Positions 44,480 through 56,009 of a DNA stretch of 64,000 nucleotides are shown piece after piece. Under the pieces are notes generated by a model. That model did no database searches. It worked only from the letters and a program-made list of their open reading frames with translations, and had not been told where the DNA came from. The position numbers and the translations under genes are program-made. The DNA is from Ignelater luminosus (taxonomy: Eukaryota; Arthropoda; Insecta; Coleoptera; Elateridae): positions 1-64,000 of the forward strand of contig VTPC01000813.1 in NCBI GenBank assembly GCA_011009095.1, read 5' to 3'. Numbering within the stretch: the first letter of the stretch is position 1; every line of letters begins with the position of its first letter.

Positions 44480-45960
44480 AATTCGAAATTTTCACGGAGA
44501 AGGAAATCTTGTTGTGGCCAAATACTAAAACATTGAAAATGGGTTTGAGCAAAGGCAAATAACAGGTGTGGCTTACATAGACCTTTCTGCTGCATACGAT
44601 ACTGTAAATCACCAAAAACAATTAGTAAAAGTGTATACAACGTCACCAAAGATTTGAGAGTCTAACAAACCTACTGAAATATTTACTCCAAAACCATTGT
44701 TTCTACGTCACCCTTCAATCGTAGAACAGTTGCTGGAGGAACCAGAAGAACGGTTTTCCACAACGAAGTGTACTTGTATCGCTTCTTTATAATATATACA
44801 CCAACCATTCACCGAGTAATCCTGAAACGAGGCGTGTCATATATGCTAATGACACAACTGTAGCGACTCAGGAAAGGAGTTTCGGAGAGGTAGAATGAAG
44901 ATTATCGACCGCTTTGGAAAATCTGGCAGGCTACTATGACAGGAACTCGTTGAAATAGAACCCTAAGAAAACGCAGGGATGCGCCTACCATCTTAATAAC
45001 CACCAGGCGAGAAGAAGACTAAACATAAACTGGAGGGGACAACTGCACCGAATCAAAATACTTAGGAGTCAAGTTGGACTTTACACTGACTTATAAGGCC
45101 CACTGTCAATACACCAAACAAAAATATCGTCTAGGAGTAATATAATTCGCAAACTGACTGGTACCACTTGGAGAGTTCAACTAAGTGTGCTCCGAAGCTC
45201 TGCTATGTCTCATCTCCAGTATGGGGTCGCTCTGCACACACCTATACACTCGATTGTGCAATAAATGACACTGGGCGAATAATATCTGGATGCTTAAAAC
45301 CCATTCCAACACATAAAATTTATCCCATCATAGGTATTGTTCCTCCATCCATTAGAAGGAAGATTACTTCGGAAATTGAGAGGAAGAAGCAAGTAACTGA
45401 CCCAAGGTTTCCCTTTTTGGGACAATAGAAGTATCAAACTAGATTAAAATCTAGGGAAAGCTTTATAAATTCCACGGATGTACTTGAAACCACTGCCAGC
45501 TGATGCCGCTATCAGCTGTGGCAGGCGTCTCTCCCTACTGAGGCCTCGGAACCGAGAGAGGAGCTACATGCAGGCAGCCAGTTACCATATCATACTTGGA
45601 GAGGCTTCAAAAGGCCCAGAACCAACACTTCGCAATACAAGAAGAATTTAGAAAGATGGGGATATGCAGAAAAATATGATGTGGATGTGGAGAAACACAA
45701 GACGCTGAGCACCTGAGCCACCCATGTGGCTAATACTGAGGAAATACCATTTGATTTTACCTGTGATCCGGACACGGAAAGTAAGTAACGAAGTTGATCG
45801 ATGGTGGTTAAAGTTGGTAAAGGGTCTCGGAGATGAGTTAAGTTGTCGTAATAAAACTCTGGGAAATGCCCACTGATTCCTGACAAATGAGTCAGGAGTT
45901 CTAGGAGCAGAACTCAGCTCCACCAACAAACCCTACTCCCACGTCCTCGAAGACGTTAGT
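44480..45960 (+). pseudogene. Jockey-like reverse transcriptase, 5'-truncated
   Basis: From about 44495: KSCCGQIL, then TGVAYIDLSAAYDTVNH. After frameshifts comes YANDTT in place of YADDT (44844), a YYDRNSLK block with NPKKTQGCAYHLN, then IIRKLTGTTW, PVWGRSAHTYTLDCAINDTG and RIISGCLKPIPTHKIYPIIG (frame 45168-45428). The end includes a GYAEKYDVDVEKHKT region matching the Cys/His end of these ORFs. The endonuclease is absent. Frames are broken at least six times. Confidence 0.75.
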
Positions 45961-46197
45961 GTCGCGTAACCACTGGGTGCATGGCGTGCAATAGATGTGC
46001 GCTATGTAGCAGACAAGAGAGGATAAAAGGCGAGTTTCCAGCACCTTAAAACTGAAACTCTTCGGCTAAGGAAGACAACCCTTACAGAAAATCAGGTTGG
46101 CCAGGAAACCTGAAGATGGCAGCCCCATCACCTGGCTACTTAGTTGAAGTTTGGTAGCCTTCACTAAGGAAATTCAATAACTCGTAATCTTTATAAA

Positions 46198-48951
46198 ATG
46201 CCGGACAGATCTCAAGAAAAAAGACCAAGACTAGTTAAGGACAAACGATTTGGTATAACGAATAGATTAAAAATCGCAACATGGAATGTACAGGGACTAG
46301 GTCAGAAACAGCAAAAAGTGGACAAAGAACTAAAGAAGAAAAACATAGATATAGCATTCATAACTGAAACTAAAAAGAAATTATGTAAATGGCACAAAAG
46401 ATTTAGACAATTACGTAATGATTTACAGCGGAGTAGATTTAACAACAAGAGCACAATGCAGAATAGTAATATTGATAGACAATTATTGGAAAAACAAAAT
46501 TCAAAGCTATAATTACATCAACGAAAGAATAGTGATAACAAGACTGAAAATAGGAAAAGGATACAGTAATAAAAGTATATGCGCCCTAAGAAGAGAAAAA
46601 GGAAGAAACTGAAAAATTCTACGAGACATTACAGAAACAAATAAATAAAACAAACAAAAACAATTACCTTATAGTAAGTGGAGACCTAAACGCCAGAATA
46701 GCAAACATTCCAATACCAGGCATAGTCGGCACATTCGGAGAACAAACAGTAAGCAGTAACGGACAAGAATTAAGACATTTTGCAACGTACAACGGACTAA
46801 AAATCACTAACAGTTTTTATAGGAAAAAAGATTTACATCAATATACATGGAGCACAAAAAGCTACAGATCTTAATAGATTACATCATTATAAACAAGAAA
46901 TTAAGTACATCAGTGCAAGACATGAAAGTTCACAAGGGAGTGATATAAACTCAAACCATTTCTTGGTTATATCTAAAATAATCTTATTAGCCAAATGAAA
47001 AAACAAACAATTAAGAAAAGAAAATCAGTTGAAGAAGTTTATAAAGTATACCTTTTACAAGAAAACAGTATAAAATATCTACACCGACAGCGTTTGCAAC
47101 AGAATCTACAGACAAACACAACAGAGGACAATATAAATCAAGAGTGGAACAAAATAAAGGAATGTATAAAAAAGCCGCAAATAAAGCTATCGAAAAAAAG
47201 AAAAAGTTTAAAAGAGAAAACGGCCTGAGAATTTGAACGGAAGATATAGAGAATGCAATAAAAGAAAAACATTAAGCATATGTGAACACTCTCCACAACA
47301 ACACACAAGAAGCCAGACTAAACTATATTGCAAAATGCAATAAAGTAAAGGATATTGTCAGAAGGGCACATCAAGAGTCATGGGACAAATTTGTATCCAA
47401 CATCGAAAATGACATACAGGGTGTTCAAATATGACTGAATGTCACGTGATTGACAAAGTGCGACAAATAAGCCAAAACTGATTTCTGAGCTAATTAATTT
47501 TGTGCATATCAAGTTACATAAGCAACGTTTCTCTAGTTCACAACTATTAGTTCTTATTACATTAATACATAAGCTGTCAAAAAAAATCTTTGAGAGGCAG
47601 CACGTTTAGTTATTAATGAACACACTGGGCACGGACGGCAAGAGGTAGTTTACAAAATCATGCAACAACTTAACAAACTAGAAAAAGACACTACACTTCT
47701 CCACACATAATAGACAAAGATACATGGATAGAACATTACCGAGGACTATGGACAGACCAAGCAGAAGAACCCGGAAGGCATGAAAATGAATATCAAAACC
47801 AGAACTTAACAACAGACTCGGACTACAATGAAACACCATACACAAGAGATGAGATATCGTTAGATGAATTACAGGAAGCTTTAAAACAAATGAAAATTCG
47901 GAAAGCAGCTGGACCTGATCTAAAACAGAGAAAAGAGAACGAATGGAAAATGTCAGAAGTACTATCATTGTATAAAAAAGAAAATCGAAACTCCTGTGAT
48001 AATTATAGAGGTATAAGTGTATTAAATGCTGCATACACATAGTAAACAATAGACTAAAAAAATTTCTGATGTGCTACTACTAGACGAACAAAAGAGGATC
48101 TTGCAATGACAATATCACCATAGTACGACAATTAATAGAAAATCGTGGAGAATATAACTTAGAAACCCATATTGGGTTTATTGACAATGAAAAAGCCTTC
48201 GATTGAGTAAATAAAAGTATTCTGTGGAGAATCATGGAAAGACGAGGTTATCCCAGACATATAATAGAAGCGATAAGAGGACTTTACTATAATACAGAAA
48301 TAATAATAAACATTCGAAAACACAGAACAGAACCAATAACAATCAACAGAGTAGTAAGACAAGGGTGCAGCGTGTCACTAACCTTATTCAATATACACAT
48401 TGACAACGCCATACGACAATGGAAGCAACAAATTAATCTGGAAATAAGACTGACACCTACTAATAAATGTATAAACACAATACTGTTTGCGGATGACCAA
48501 ATACTTTTACAAAAAACAGAAGACAACCTGCAATACGCAATTCACCGCTTAAATCAAATATGTGAGAATTATTACTTAAAAATATCAGAAACAAAGACGA
48601 AAGTTATGGCTTTTAAACGAAAACAACCCGTACGTTCCAAGATATTAATAAATGAAGTGCCTATAGAACAAGGATCACACTTTAAATTTTTAGGATGTGA
48701 ATTACGAATATGAAAAATATATAATAAACAAACTACATAAATTCCAAATTATGTGTGGCGCTATACAAAAACCATTATAAAACAAGATAAGTAAAGAAAC
48801 AAAAATAAAATTCTATAAAGTGATGGCAGCACCTGTATTAACATATGGAAGCGAAACTTGGTCACCCTGAAAACAAGACAGTAAACGTATACAGTAAAAG
48901 GATCCACACTGAGAGATCAGATAAGCAACGAAGATATAAGGTGTAAAATTA
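46198..48951 (+). pseudogene. Non-LTR retrotransposon ORF2 (endonuclease + RT), first segment
   Basis: ATG 46198 opens a frame with LKIATWNVQGLGQKQQKVDK, an APE endonuclease start, then IAFITETKKK. YNYINERIVITRLK, SGDLNARI and IDYIIINKKLSTSVQD follow in shifted frames. The reverse transcriptase is best at 48234-48713: HIIEAIRGLYYNTEI, VVRQGCS, NTILFADDQILLQKTEDNLQ with intact FADD, and HFKFLGCE. Homology ends at about 48951 (RDQISNEDIRCKI) and resumes at 50653. A 218-base insert sits at 47415-47632. The clade is not determined. Confidence 0.8.
47415..47632. repeat. Short insertion in the LINE
   Basis: ORF2 homology stops after SNIENDI and resumes at GRQEVVYKIMKQLN. The inserted piece starts CAGGGTGTTCAAAT; it has no open frame and no clear TIR. 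Confidence 0.5.
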
Positions 48952-50652
48952 TTTAAATTTCTTAAAATCCCGCCAAGATTTCATTATTCTAAGTTGGTAC
49001 GAGAGTGTCATAAAATAATGTGGATGCATACTCTTGACTTATTCAATTTAATTTCCATGATTTATTGTTGAATTAAAAATTTGATTTGTTCATTTAGGAA
49101 TTCTATATTTTCAAGTTTTTCTTATTTAAAATCATGCTTTGTAGGAAAATGCGAATTTTATTGTCTTCAGGGAATCCCCTAATGAAGTATCTTCGAACAA
49201 TTCGATTTTAACATTTTTTTGAATATTTGTTATTCTCTCGTATAAAAAATTTTACTAGTGTTTTATAATTCTTTAGAAACTCTAATTTAATTTAAAAAAG
49301 TGAAACATTAATCCTAGATCATTGACTTTCTCTCCAGTTAAATTTGTATAATTTTAGTCATTTCACATTTTCAAATTTGGCGAATGGGTGGACATTTTTT
49401 CTTAGGCGTGGTCCCTCCAGTTTCATCGGAGAGAAGAAGATTGCGGAAGATGTTGCACAATCAACAAGTTGGTTGTGATATTGGTGGTTATAATTTTGCA
49501 ATTAAAATTAGATTTCTTCAGCGGAGTCTGAATAAATATTGTGCTAGTCTGTTTTTTCGAGTGTGGTTAGATTTGATTTTAGCTTTCTTCTGTTATGGTT
49601 GTTTATGACCTAGGAAAACCGAGATTCTTGAATGGCTCCCCAAATGCATTAGTTATAGGGGTGGGTCCACAAATGGTTCTCGAAGTGGCTTCAAGTGAAA
49701 ATTCTGAATAATTTGAATTTCCTATCAATCTGAGCTAGAAATTCAACCGAAGAAATACCGTTCATAACCTCAAAAAGGGGTGATATACAATGATACTGAA
49801 TCAACAATCAAAATCTAGTAAACAGCATTGAATGTAGATCCTCATGGGTATGTGATAAAGCCAGGAAATATATCTGTGAGTTAAACTGTGTTTTGTTTAT
49901 CTTGTTTCTAAATTTGTTCATAAGCCAAGGTGAAACTTGTGTTGTTATACTGCGATTTGGTGACATTTATTGGTTTTTTAAATGAATTAGTGGTTATTGA
50001 TAAAATCCACTTGTTTTAACTATTAAAGAATATTCAATATTGCGGATATTCATTTGCTTTATTGGCAATTATTTGCTATCGATGATATCCACTTGTTCGA
50101 TGATTATAAATGCATTCAATATTATTTGTTTATTGATAACTAAGCTGATATTATTGATGTTTATTTGTTTGTTAACCTCCTCTATTTAGTGAGGATTATT
50201 TAAAACTAAATAGGTTTTCCACTCGTGTTGAAGAGTGGCCTTCCCTTTTTATTCATTTTTCTGTTGTTTTTGTGTTAATGATAAACATATTGATTAAATA
50301 AAACTGTATATAATTTTTTTGTGTCTCATATCTTATTGATAAAACCACGTCTGTTTTAGAATTTTGAGTTTTTCTTCCAATTTAAACAAAAAAACTCTGG
50401 CGTCCAACATAGATTATTTATCGATAGGTTAAGTCTGCCCTTAGTGTTTTTGTTGGGCTTAAGATAGAACTTTAATGGCAGACGTGTGGTTTATCATAGT
50501 GTTGGTAGATCCCAATTTAATTTTAAAACTATCTGACACCCACGATCTAAAATAATATGAGTCATCATTAGCTAGATTGTTTCTAATAAGTATTTAAGTT
50601 ATTTGGCGAGTAACCTTTTAATTTGAAATAAGGTTTTTAACTACTGTTACAA
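48952..50652. mobile_element. About 1.7-kb insertion within the LINE, possible LTR fragment
   Basis: ORF2 homology is interrupted exactly here. The segment is AT-rich and has no coding block. Near 50300 is AATAAA, and TGGCGTCCAACATAG at about 50398 resembles a Lys-tRNA primer binding site as found just after an LTR. No second LTR, no gag/pol and no clean target duplication were seen, so the class is open. Confidence 0.4.
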
Positions 50653-50881
50653 AGGGCTGAATTAAACATATTCCCAATGAACGACAGAATATATCAGAAC
50701 TCATTAAAATGGAAACAACATATTGAAAGGATGAAAGAAGATAGATTGGTTAAGAAAGTAGTAAATTACAGATCATGCGGAAGAAGAGTCGTGGGTAGGC
50801 CCAGAAAAAGATGGCTAGAATGAAGATGGAACAGGCTAAAAGTCTAATCCTTGAAAAGCAGAAGAAGAAAAAGTCGATCGG
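50653..50881 (+). pseudogene. Non-LTR retrotransposon ORF2, C-terminal segment
   Basis: LNIFPMNDRIYQNSLKWKQH, IERMKEDRLVKKVV and GRRVVGRPRKRWLE are the basic C-terminal end of the same ORF2 that stops at 48951. An A-rich GAAGAAGAAAAAG tail follows at 50860-50874. Confidence 0.7.
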
Positions 50882-51102
50882 TGATATTATGCATGATCAC
50901 CAATGCTCCCTTATATGTGACTAACTAATCAAACCCTTGATAACGATCTAAAAGTGCCGTACGTAAAGAAAACAATCAGAGAAAGAAGCATCGAATACCA
51001 CCAAAAATTAGAAGGACACTCCTATACATTCTTACAACCACTAACAGAAGCAACACCTAGAAGAACACTCAAGTGTACCTGACCAGCAGACCTGCTAGAG
51101 GA
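50882..51102 (+). pseudogene. Jockey-like ORF2 C-terminal fragment
   Basis: Reads MITNAPLYVTN, then after a stop NDLKVPYVKKTIRERSIEYH, QKLEGHSYTFLQ and TPRRTLKC. This matches the last part of Jockey-type ORF2 (the TNAPWYV...DL..P.V block). It directly follows the previous LINE end. Confidence 0.6.
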
Positions 51103-53907
51103 TTGATGAGGACTTGTCGTTAGAGAAGCATATAGTTCTTATGTTACCAAATTAGCTTATAGAATCTATTGTAATTCTGACTGCCGATTAAAAAAATTAT
51201 TTCTACATCAAAGATAATGCAAATAAAAAAATTATTTTAATCGATATGTACATTTTGATTGATGCTTCTTCTTATCAAATATAAAAACCAAAAGTTTTGA
51301 AAAATTGAAAAGGTCCATTGGAGATTTAAACCAAAAAATTCAAAATACTCTATAATAAAAAAGAGGCAAGTACGTTATTTTCATCGTTGCAGTAAAAGGT
51401 GGATTTCGCTATGAAAATGTAAACAGGTTTAGATTCTCAAGAACGCATCCATTCTGGTTAATAAGTTAGAGATATCACATAAATATTACATAAAAAACTC
51501 TTGAGAGTTACGCGTATCCAATCCTTGCCTTTTTAGTCACAAAAAATTGTTTATTTACTTTCAGAATTCTGTATATCTTCTTCATCTTCCAGTTAATAAA
51601 ATCAAGTTTAAAATACCATTAATCTGATCAATTTGTAATTCATCAAGAACTTTCTGAAATTTTCGTGCCTCGCAGTTTGATGAACATCCTAATTCTGTAA
51701 TCATTCTAAATGGTTCTTTTTATCATGCGACCAATATATCAACTAATTAACCAGGCCAATATTTTTCTTTCAAACAGATGAATCAGCCAGCTCAGTTAAA
51801 CAGATTGCTTTCTACTCCCCAAATTTATTGCTATCCCGTAAAGGTCCAGTCTTTTTTTTATCATTTTGAAAGCTTAGATCGCCAAATACCACGATTGTTG
51901 TTAAAAGAATAACTTAATTATTGTTTCTTTCTTATCCCGAAGATCAGCTAATTAGTTTCCCACCAATCCTGATTTATCCCTAAGACCTTTAACCTCGACA
52001 TTATTTGAACAGATTTCTTCCAGTCGCAAAAATCCTTAGTTGGTGAGAATTTTCCAATGAGCTGGTTTTTTATTCTGCGTGACTTGAAAGAACGTCGAGT
52101 ATAAAATTGAATAGATAAAACGAAGGGGAACTAAAATATATTACATTCGTTAAGTAAGGAACAAGAAAAGAATTTCAAGGTGCATTTTCAGTAAAGTAGC
52201 TACAGGTAAAGTGTGTTTACGTTTTCTTTTCATATTTTTTTTCCTTTCTTCGCTGCCTTATCAAGCATTCACGTATTAAAATCGACCCTAAATGACTTTC
52301 AAATTTAATGTTTTCTTGGTCTAGATGTGTTAGAAATCGATTTGGGAACGTGTACCCACTTCCTTAAGGACCAGGAAGTGAACTCTATATAAGAGTTTTT
52401 GGGTGTGCTTTTTTATTCTCCCGATAAGGGATTAGAATCGTTCGCGCCCTGCGAGAAAATTGAGGGGACTCCGAGATAAACGAGACGTTACTACTTATTT
52501 TCAGCCATGAATATAAAATACCTCCCTTCTTAACAAAAATAGATTATCATTATTAGAATCAAATGACACAGTAAGTAAGTTTGCAAAAACCATAAATAAA
52601 TACGGAACGAGTCAAGTAAGCTTTAAGAAAGGGCATCCACCCCTTTAAGTTATAAATTACAGGTTAAACCTACCCCATCTGAAGTAGTCCTTTCTAAATT
52701 AATTTTACATAAATTTTCGGAAATATTCAAACCTCGAGTTTGCTCGGGGTCAAGTTGTGTCAAGGGCGAAAAAGGATAGGAAGGAAAACGTGGAAACTCC
52801 TCTCGTACACACACATACACACACACTGCAGTCTAACCTGTCAACGATTCTTACACGACAGGTTGGCTTTAAACACGTTATCTACAAATAGTGTGCCTGA
52901 CCCAAAATGTAATTTACTTGGGTTTCCGACAGAATTTAACGCAATAAGCTCTCAGGATGATGGGCGGTTTTCGAGTAGGAAATGGAATATTCTACTGGAT
53001 CTCAATATCTTCAAAATTTAACCCTAAATATATTGTTAGGATCTCCGCAACTTATTTTTTTTTCAAGCCGGATAATAGGTTATCCCCAATTGTGAATCAT
53101 TCCCGATTTGAATTCGATTTGTTGTTGATGGGGATGTATCGAATGAAATTCTATTTGGGGGCAGTAATAAAAAAGAAATAACAATTTGTTGTCGATAAGT
53201 ATTATGTATTTCAAAATGGGGAAGATTTATCTGTGTTTCAATTATTGCTATTATATCTTTGCTTCGTTATTGTTGCTCGAAAAAAAAGTAGCTGGTGCAC
53301 GTGTACTGAATAAAATCAACTACCGTAGTATATAAAGTTAAATTTAAGGGCCTGGATATTTGTAAAGCTTTATAAGACAGGACGGAAACGTTTTAGGAGC
53401 AGTTTCAATTTTTCAGTGGGTTATTTCACTACTAGAATATTGAAAACTACCTGTTGTTTTCACCCTTATTCCGTTTGTTACTCTTCTTGTCCGTAGTTAT
53501 ACTGTTACCACTACTTTTGAACTTTCTTAAGATACCAACGAGTCAATAGGTTGGGGAGGTTCATTTACATAAACATTTTACTTGTAAAGTTCTCGATAAC
53601 TAATTTGATGCTTTGCGTACTTAAGAAGACTCATAGCTCTCTCAAAGTAGCAAACGGGATGTCCAATTTTATATTGTACTTAGATATGTATCGACTATAT
53701 ATTGCGTAACCCTTGTTTACATAATTCTTATATTTCAAGTTTTCGGTTTTATCATCGAAGAAGTAAAAACCGTTTGAATATGTCTTGTTGTAACTTTGCA
53801 ATCCAAATTCTTCAGATAGTCTCTTATTTCATGTTTTAAGACGGTTTTCAAACGTCAAAAAATATAAATTTTGACGGGTTTCTCAAAATAATTTATTTGT
53901 TACTGAA
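51103..53907. other. No supported gene
   Basis: AT-rich; a short ACACAC tract at 52808-52826. The frames at 52740-53021 and 52957-53181 (+) have no recognisable family. Confidence 0.35.
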
Positions 53908-55792
53908 TTGTTGACAGTTGTCATAGAAAAAAAGCAATTGGCGGTTTGTAAGCAAATCCCTAGTTTCCAAGTTGAGTTCAAAAAAAGAACTGCGTTGTGC
54001 CACGCTCCCCTATGGAACTCTGGGATAAGTGCAACCAAAATATTCAGTTTGTTAAAAATTCAGGGTGTAAGTAGAAACTTCGTGTTTTATAACTTGAAGA
54101 AACTCAGGGAGACTTCTTCCATCGATGAACGAAAGAAGAGTGGCAAACCTCGCACTGTGCGTCCTCCAGAAGCTATTAAGGGAGTGGTTCCTCCATACCT
54201 TTCTTTTCCCAGTGTATATACACTGCTCCGTGTCAGGTGCCCCCCCCCCGGAGATCTTACCCCGGCGTATCCTGCTGCAGCTTCGTTTCGGGGAAACGAA
54301 GGCCCAGGAGAAGTGGCGTCGGCCTTCTAGCCGGGCACTCCCTGCTTAGGGCAGCAGGCCGTACGTACGTCGTTGCCTTGGGAGAGTTTGTGTTTGCGCC
54401 TAGCTGCCGCTACCGAACTCACCCCCTACATTGCGCGACTGGGGATGTGGCTCTCGAAAGTCATTTGTATGCCGCATCATGACCATTATCGTGAGTTCTA
54501 ACACTCTTAGTGTGCACATAGTTCGCTTCTTCACCAACACCGTCACCACCAGAATATCAACACCGCCCGCGACAGCCAATCATATCAATTCCTCCTGTGG
54601 CGCGGCTCAGAAAGTCCTTCAACTACTTCAATTTCATTCGGCAAGATAACAGCTCAGCAGAAGGTGGGCACATAACAACAGCCAAACTAGGCTACACCGA
54701 AGTCAATGACCCCAACAATCTTCACTTACCGCCAGTAATTGACGCCCTTATCTCAGCATCATTCAGCCCTTGAATAAAAATTTCATTTAAGCCCTGCCCA
54801 CTAAGGACCGTCCACCAACATCTACTGCAGGTACGAATTCCAATCGCCGCCGCGCACAACACTCCAACAGATAGATTAACCCGGACGCCGCTGCCTTAAC
54901 ATCTATGCTGCCACCGGCCCTCCTCGTGCATCTGCAACTTCATGGTCCATTATTCCATCGGCTGGACCGGTGCCAATAAACGCGAACAAAGAACGTCTTG
55001 TACGTCGCAATCCATCCAACCTCATCCACTACGCTGAAGAAGCGCCTAGACGCTTAAAACGGCTTCCTGCCTTTGGCGGGAAATTGACGATGACTACACA
55101 CACACACACCACACCTCTGCCGTACGATTAACTCGATGTTTTTACAAACAAACATATCATTCAGATCTATTCCCCGTATACTCAATGAAGACCTCAAATT
55201 CAATGCTTACAGTTGCAGGTGTGTTTATGTGTCCATTTCCTGAACAAACGGTTACGAGAAGCTAGATTTAAAAAGTACAAGCAGTTGCTCACGCAACACA
55301 ACCCTTAAAAAATACTCTTTACCGATGAAAAAGTGTTCACCATAAAAAAGGCATTTAACCGCCAAAATAAATAAAGTCCTAGAAAATGCAAAAAACGTCA
55401 TGAGAAACGTCATAAGCTCATCAAAGGTCATGGTCTTGTGGGGCACTTTTGCAACATGAAGACAAAAATTAATGTCAAAACTTGTCAAAACTCAGCTTTT
55501 TCCCACAAGGCCAAAAAAAACTCAAGAAGGGCTCTATGCAAATATTCCAAACTTTATAACATACGAAGAATGGTCTGCTTCTAGCGTTGACCTCAACCCT
55601 CTAGACTACAAATTGTGATAAGAACTGGAGTGTAGGGCATGCTCAAAAACATACAAGAATTTAGATGAGCTTAAGAACTCAATCATCCGAGAAGTGGAGG
55701 AAATACCTTTGAATGTGACACGTGCCGCCATGAATGGTTTTCAAGTACGCTTGAAAAAATGTATCGGAGACAAGGAAGGGCATTTTGAATAA
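53908..55792 (+). pseudogene. Tc1/mariner-superfamily transposase split by a GC-rich insert
   Basis: N-terminal helix-turn-helix: SGISATKIFSLLKIQGVSRN, FVFYNLKKLRETSSIDERKK, SGKPRTVRPPEAIKG, ending at 54183. The match resumes at about 55145 with NISFRSIPRILNEDLKFNAY, then LREARFKKYKQLLTQHNP, a stop, and ILFTDEKVFTIKKAFNRQNK with the first catalytic Asp. Later come SSVDLNPLDYKL-like and KNLDELKNSIIREVEE blocks and a final KKCIGDKEGHFE. Frameshifts are numerous. Confidence 0.75.
54184..55140. mobile_element. About 0.95-kb GC-richer insertion in the transposase
   Basis: Placed by the gap in transposase homology. Base composition is clearly different from the flanks (a C9 run at 54240, GGCCTTCTAGCCGGGCACTC, CA repeats at 55096-55111). 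Short open frames show no known family. It may be a SINE or non-autonomous element. Confidence 0.5.
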
Positions 55793-56009
55793 TATGTAAC
55801 ATAACTTTTGTGTTCAATATACTTTGTAATAAACAATTATGCAGTAAAATTTTCTTTTCCATATACATATAGTGATGCTCGTCAAAACATGAGTTTCAAA
55901 ACATATGGCGAGACTAGGTACATACATTTTTCGAGGTTATTGGTATCTGCATTACAGTCTAGTAGAAATTCTCTGATACCCCAGCGATTACATCCTCTTC
56001 CATTGGTGG

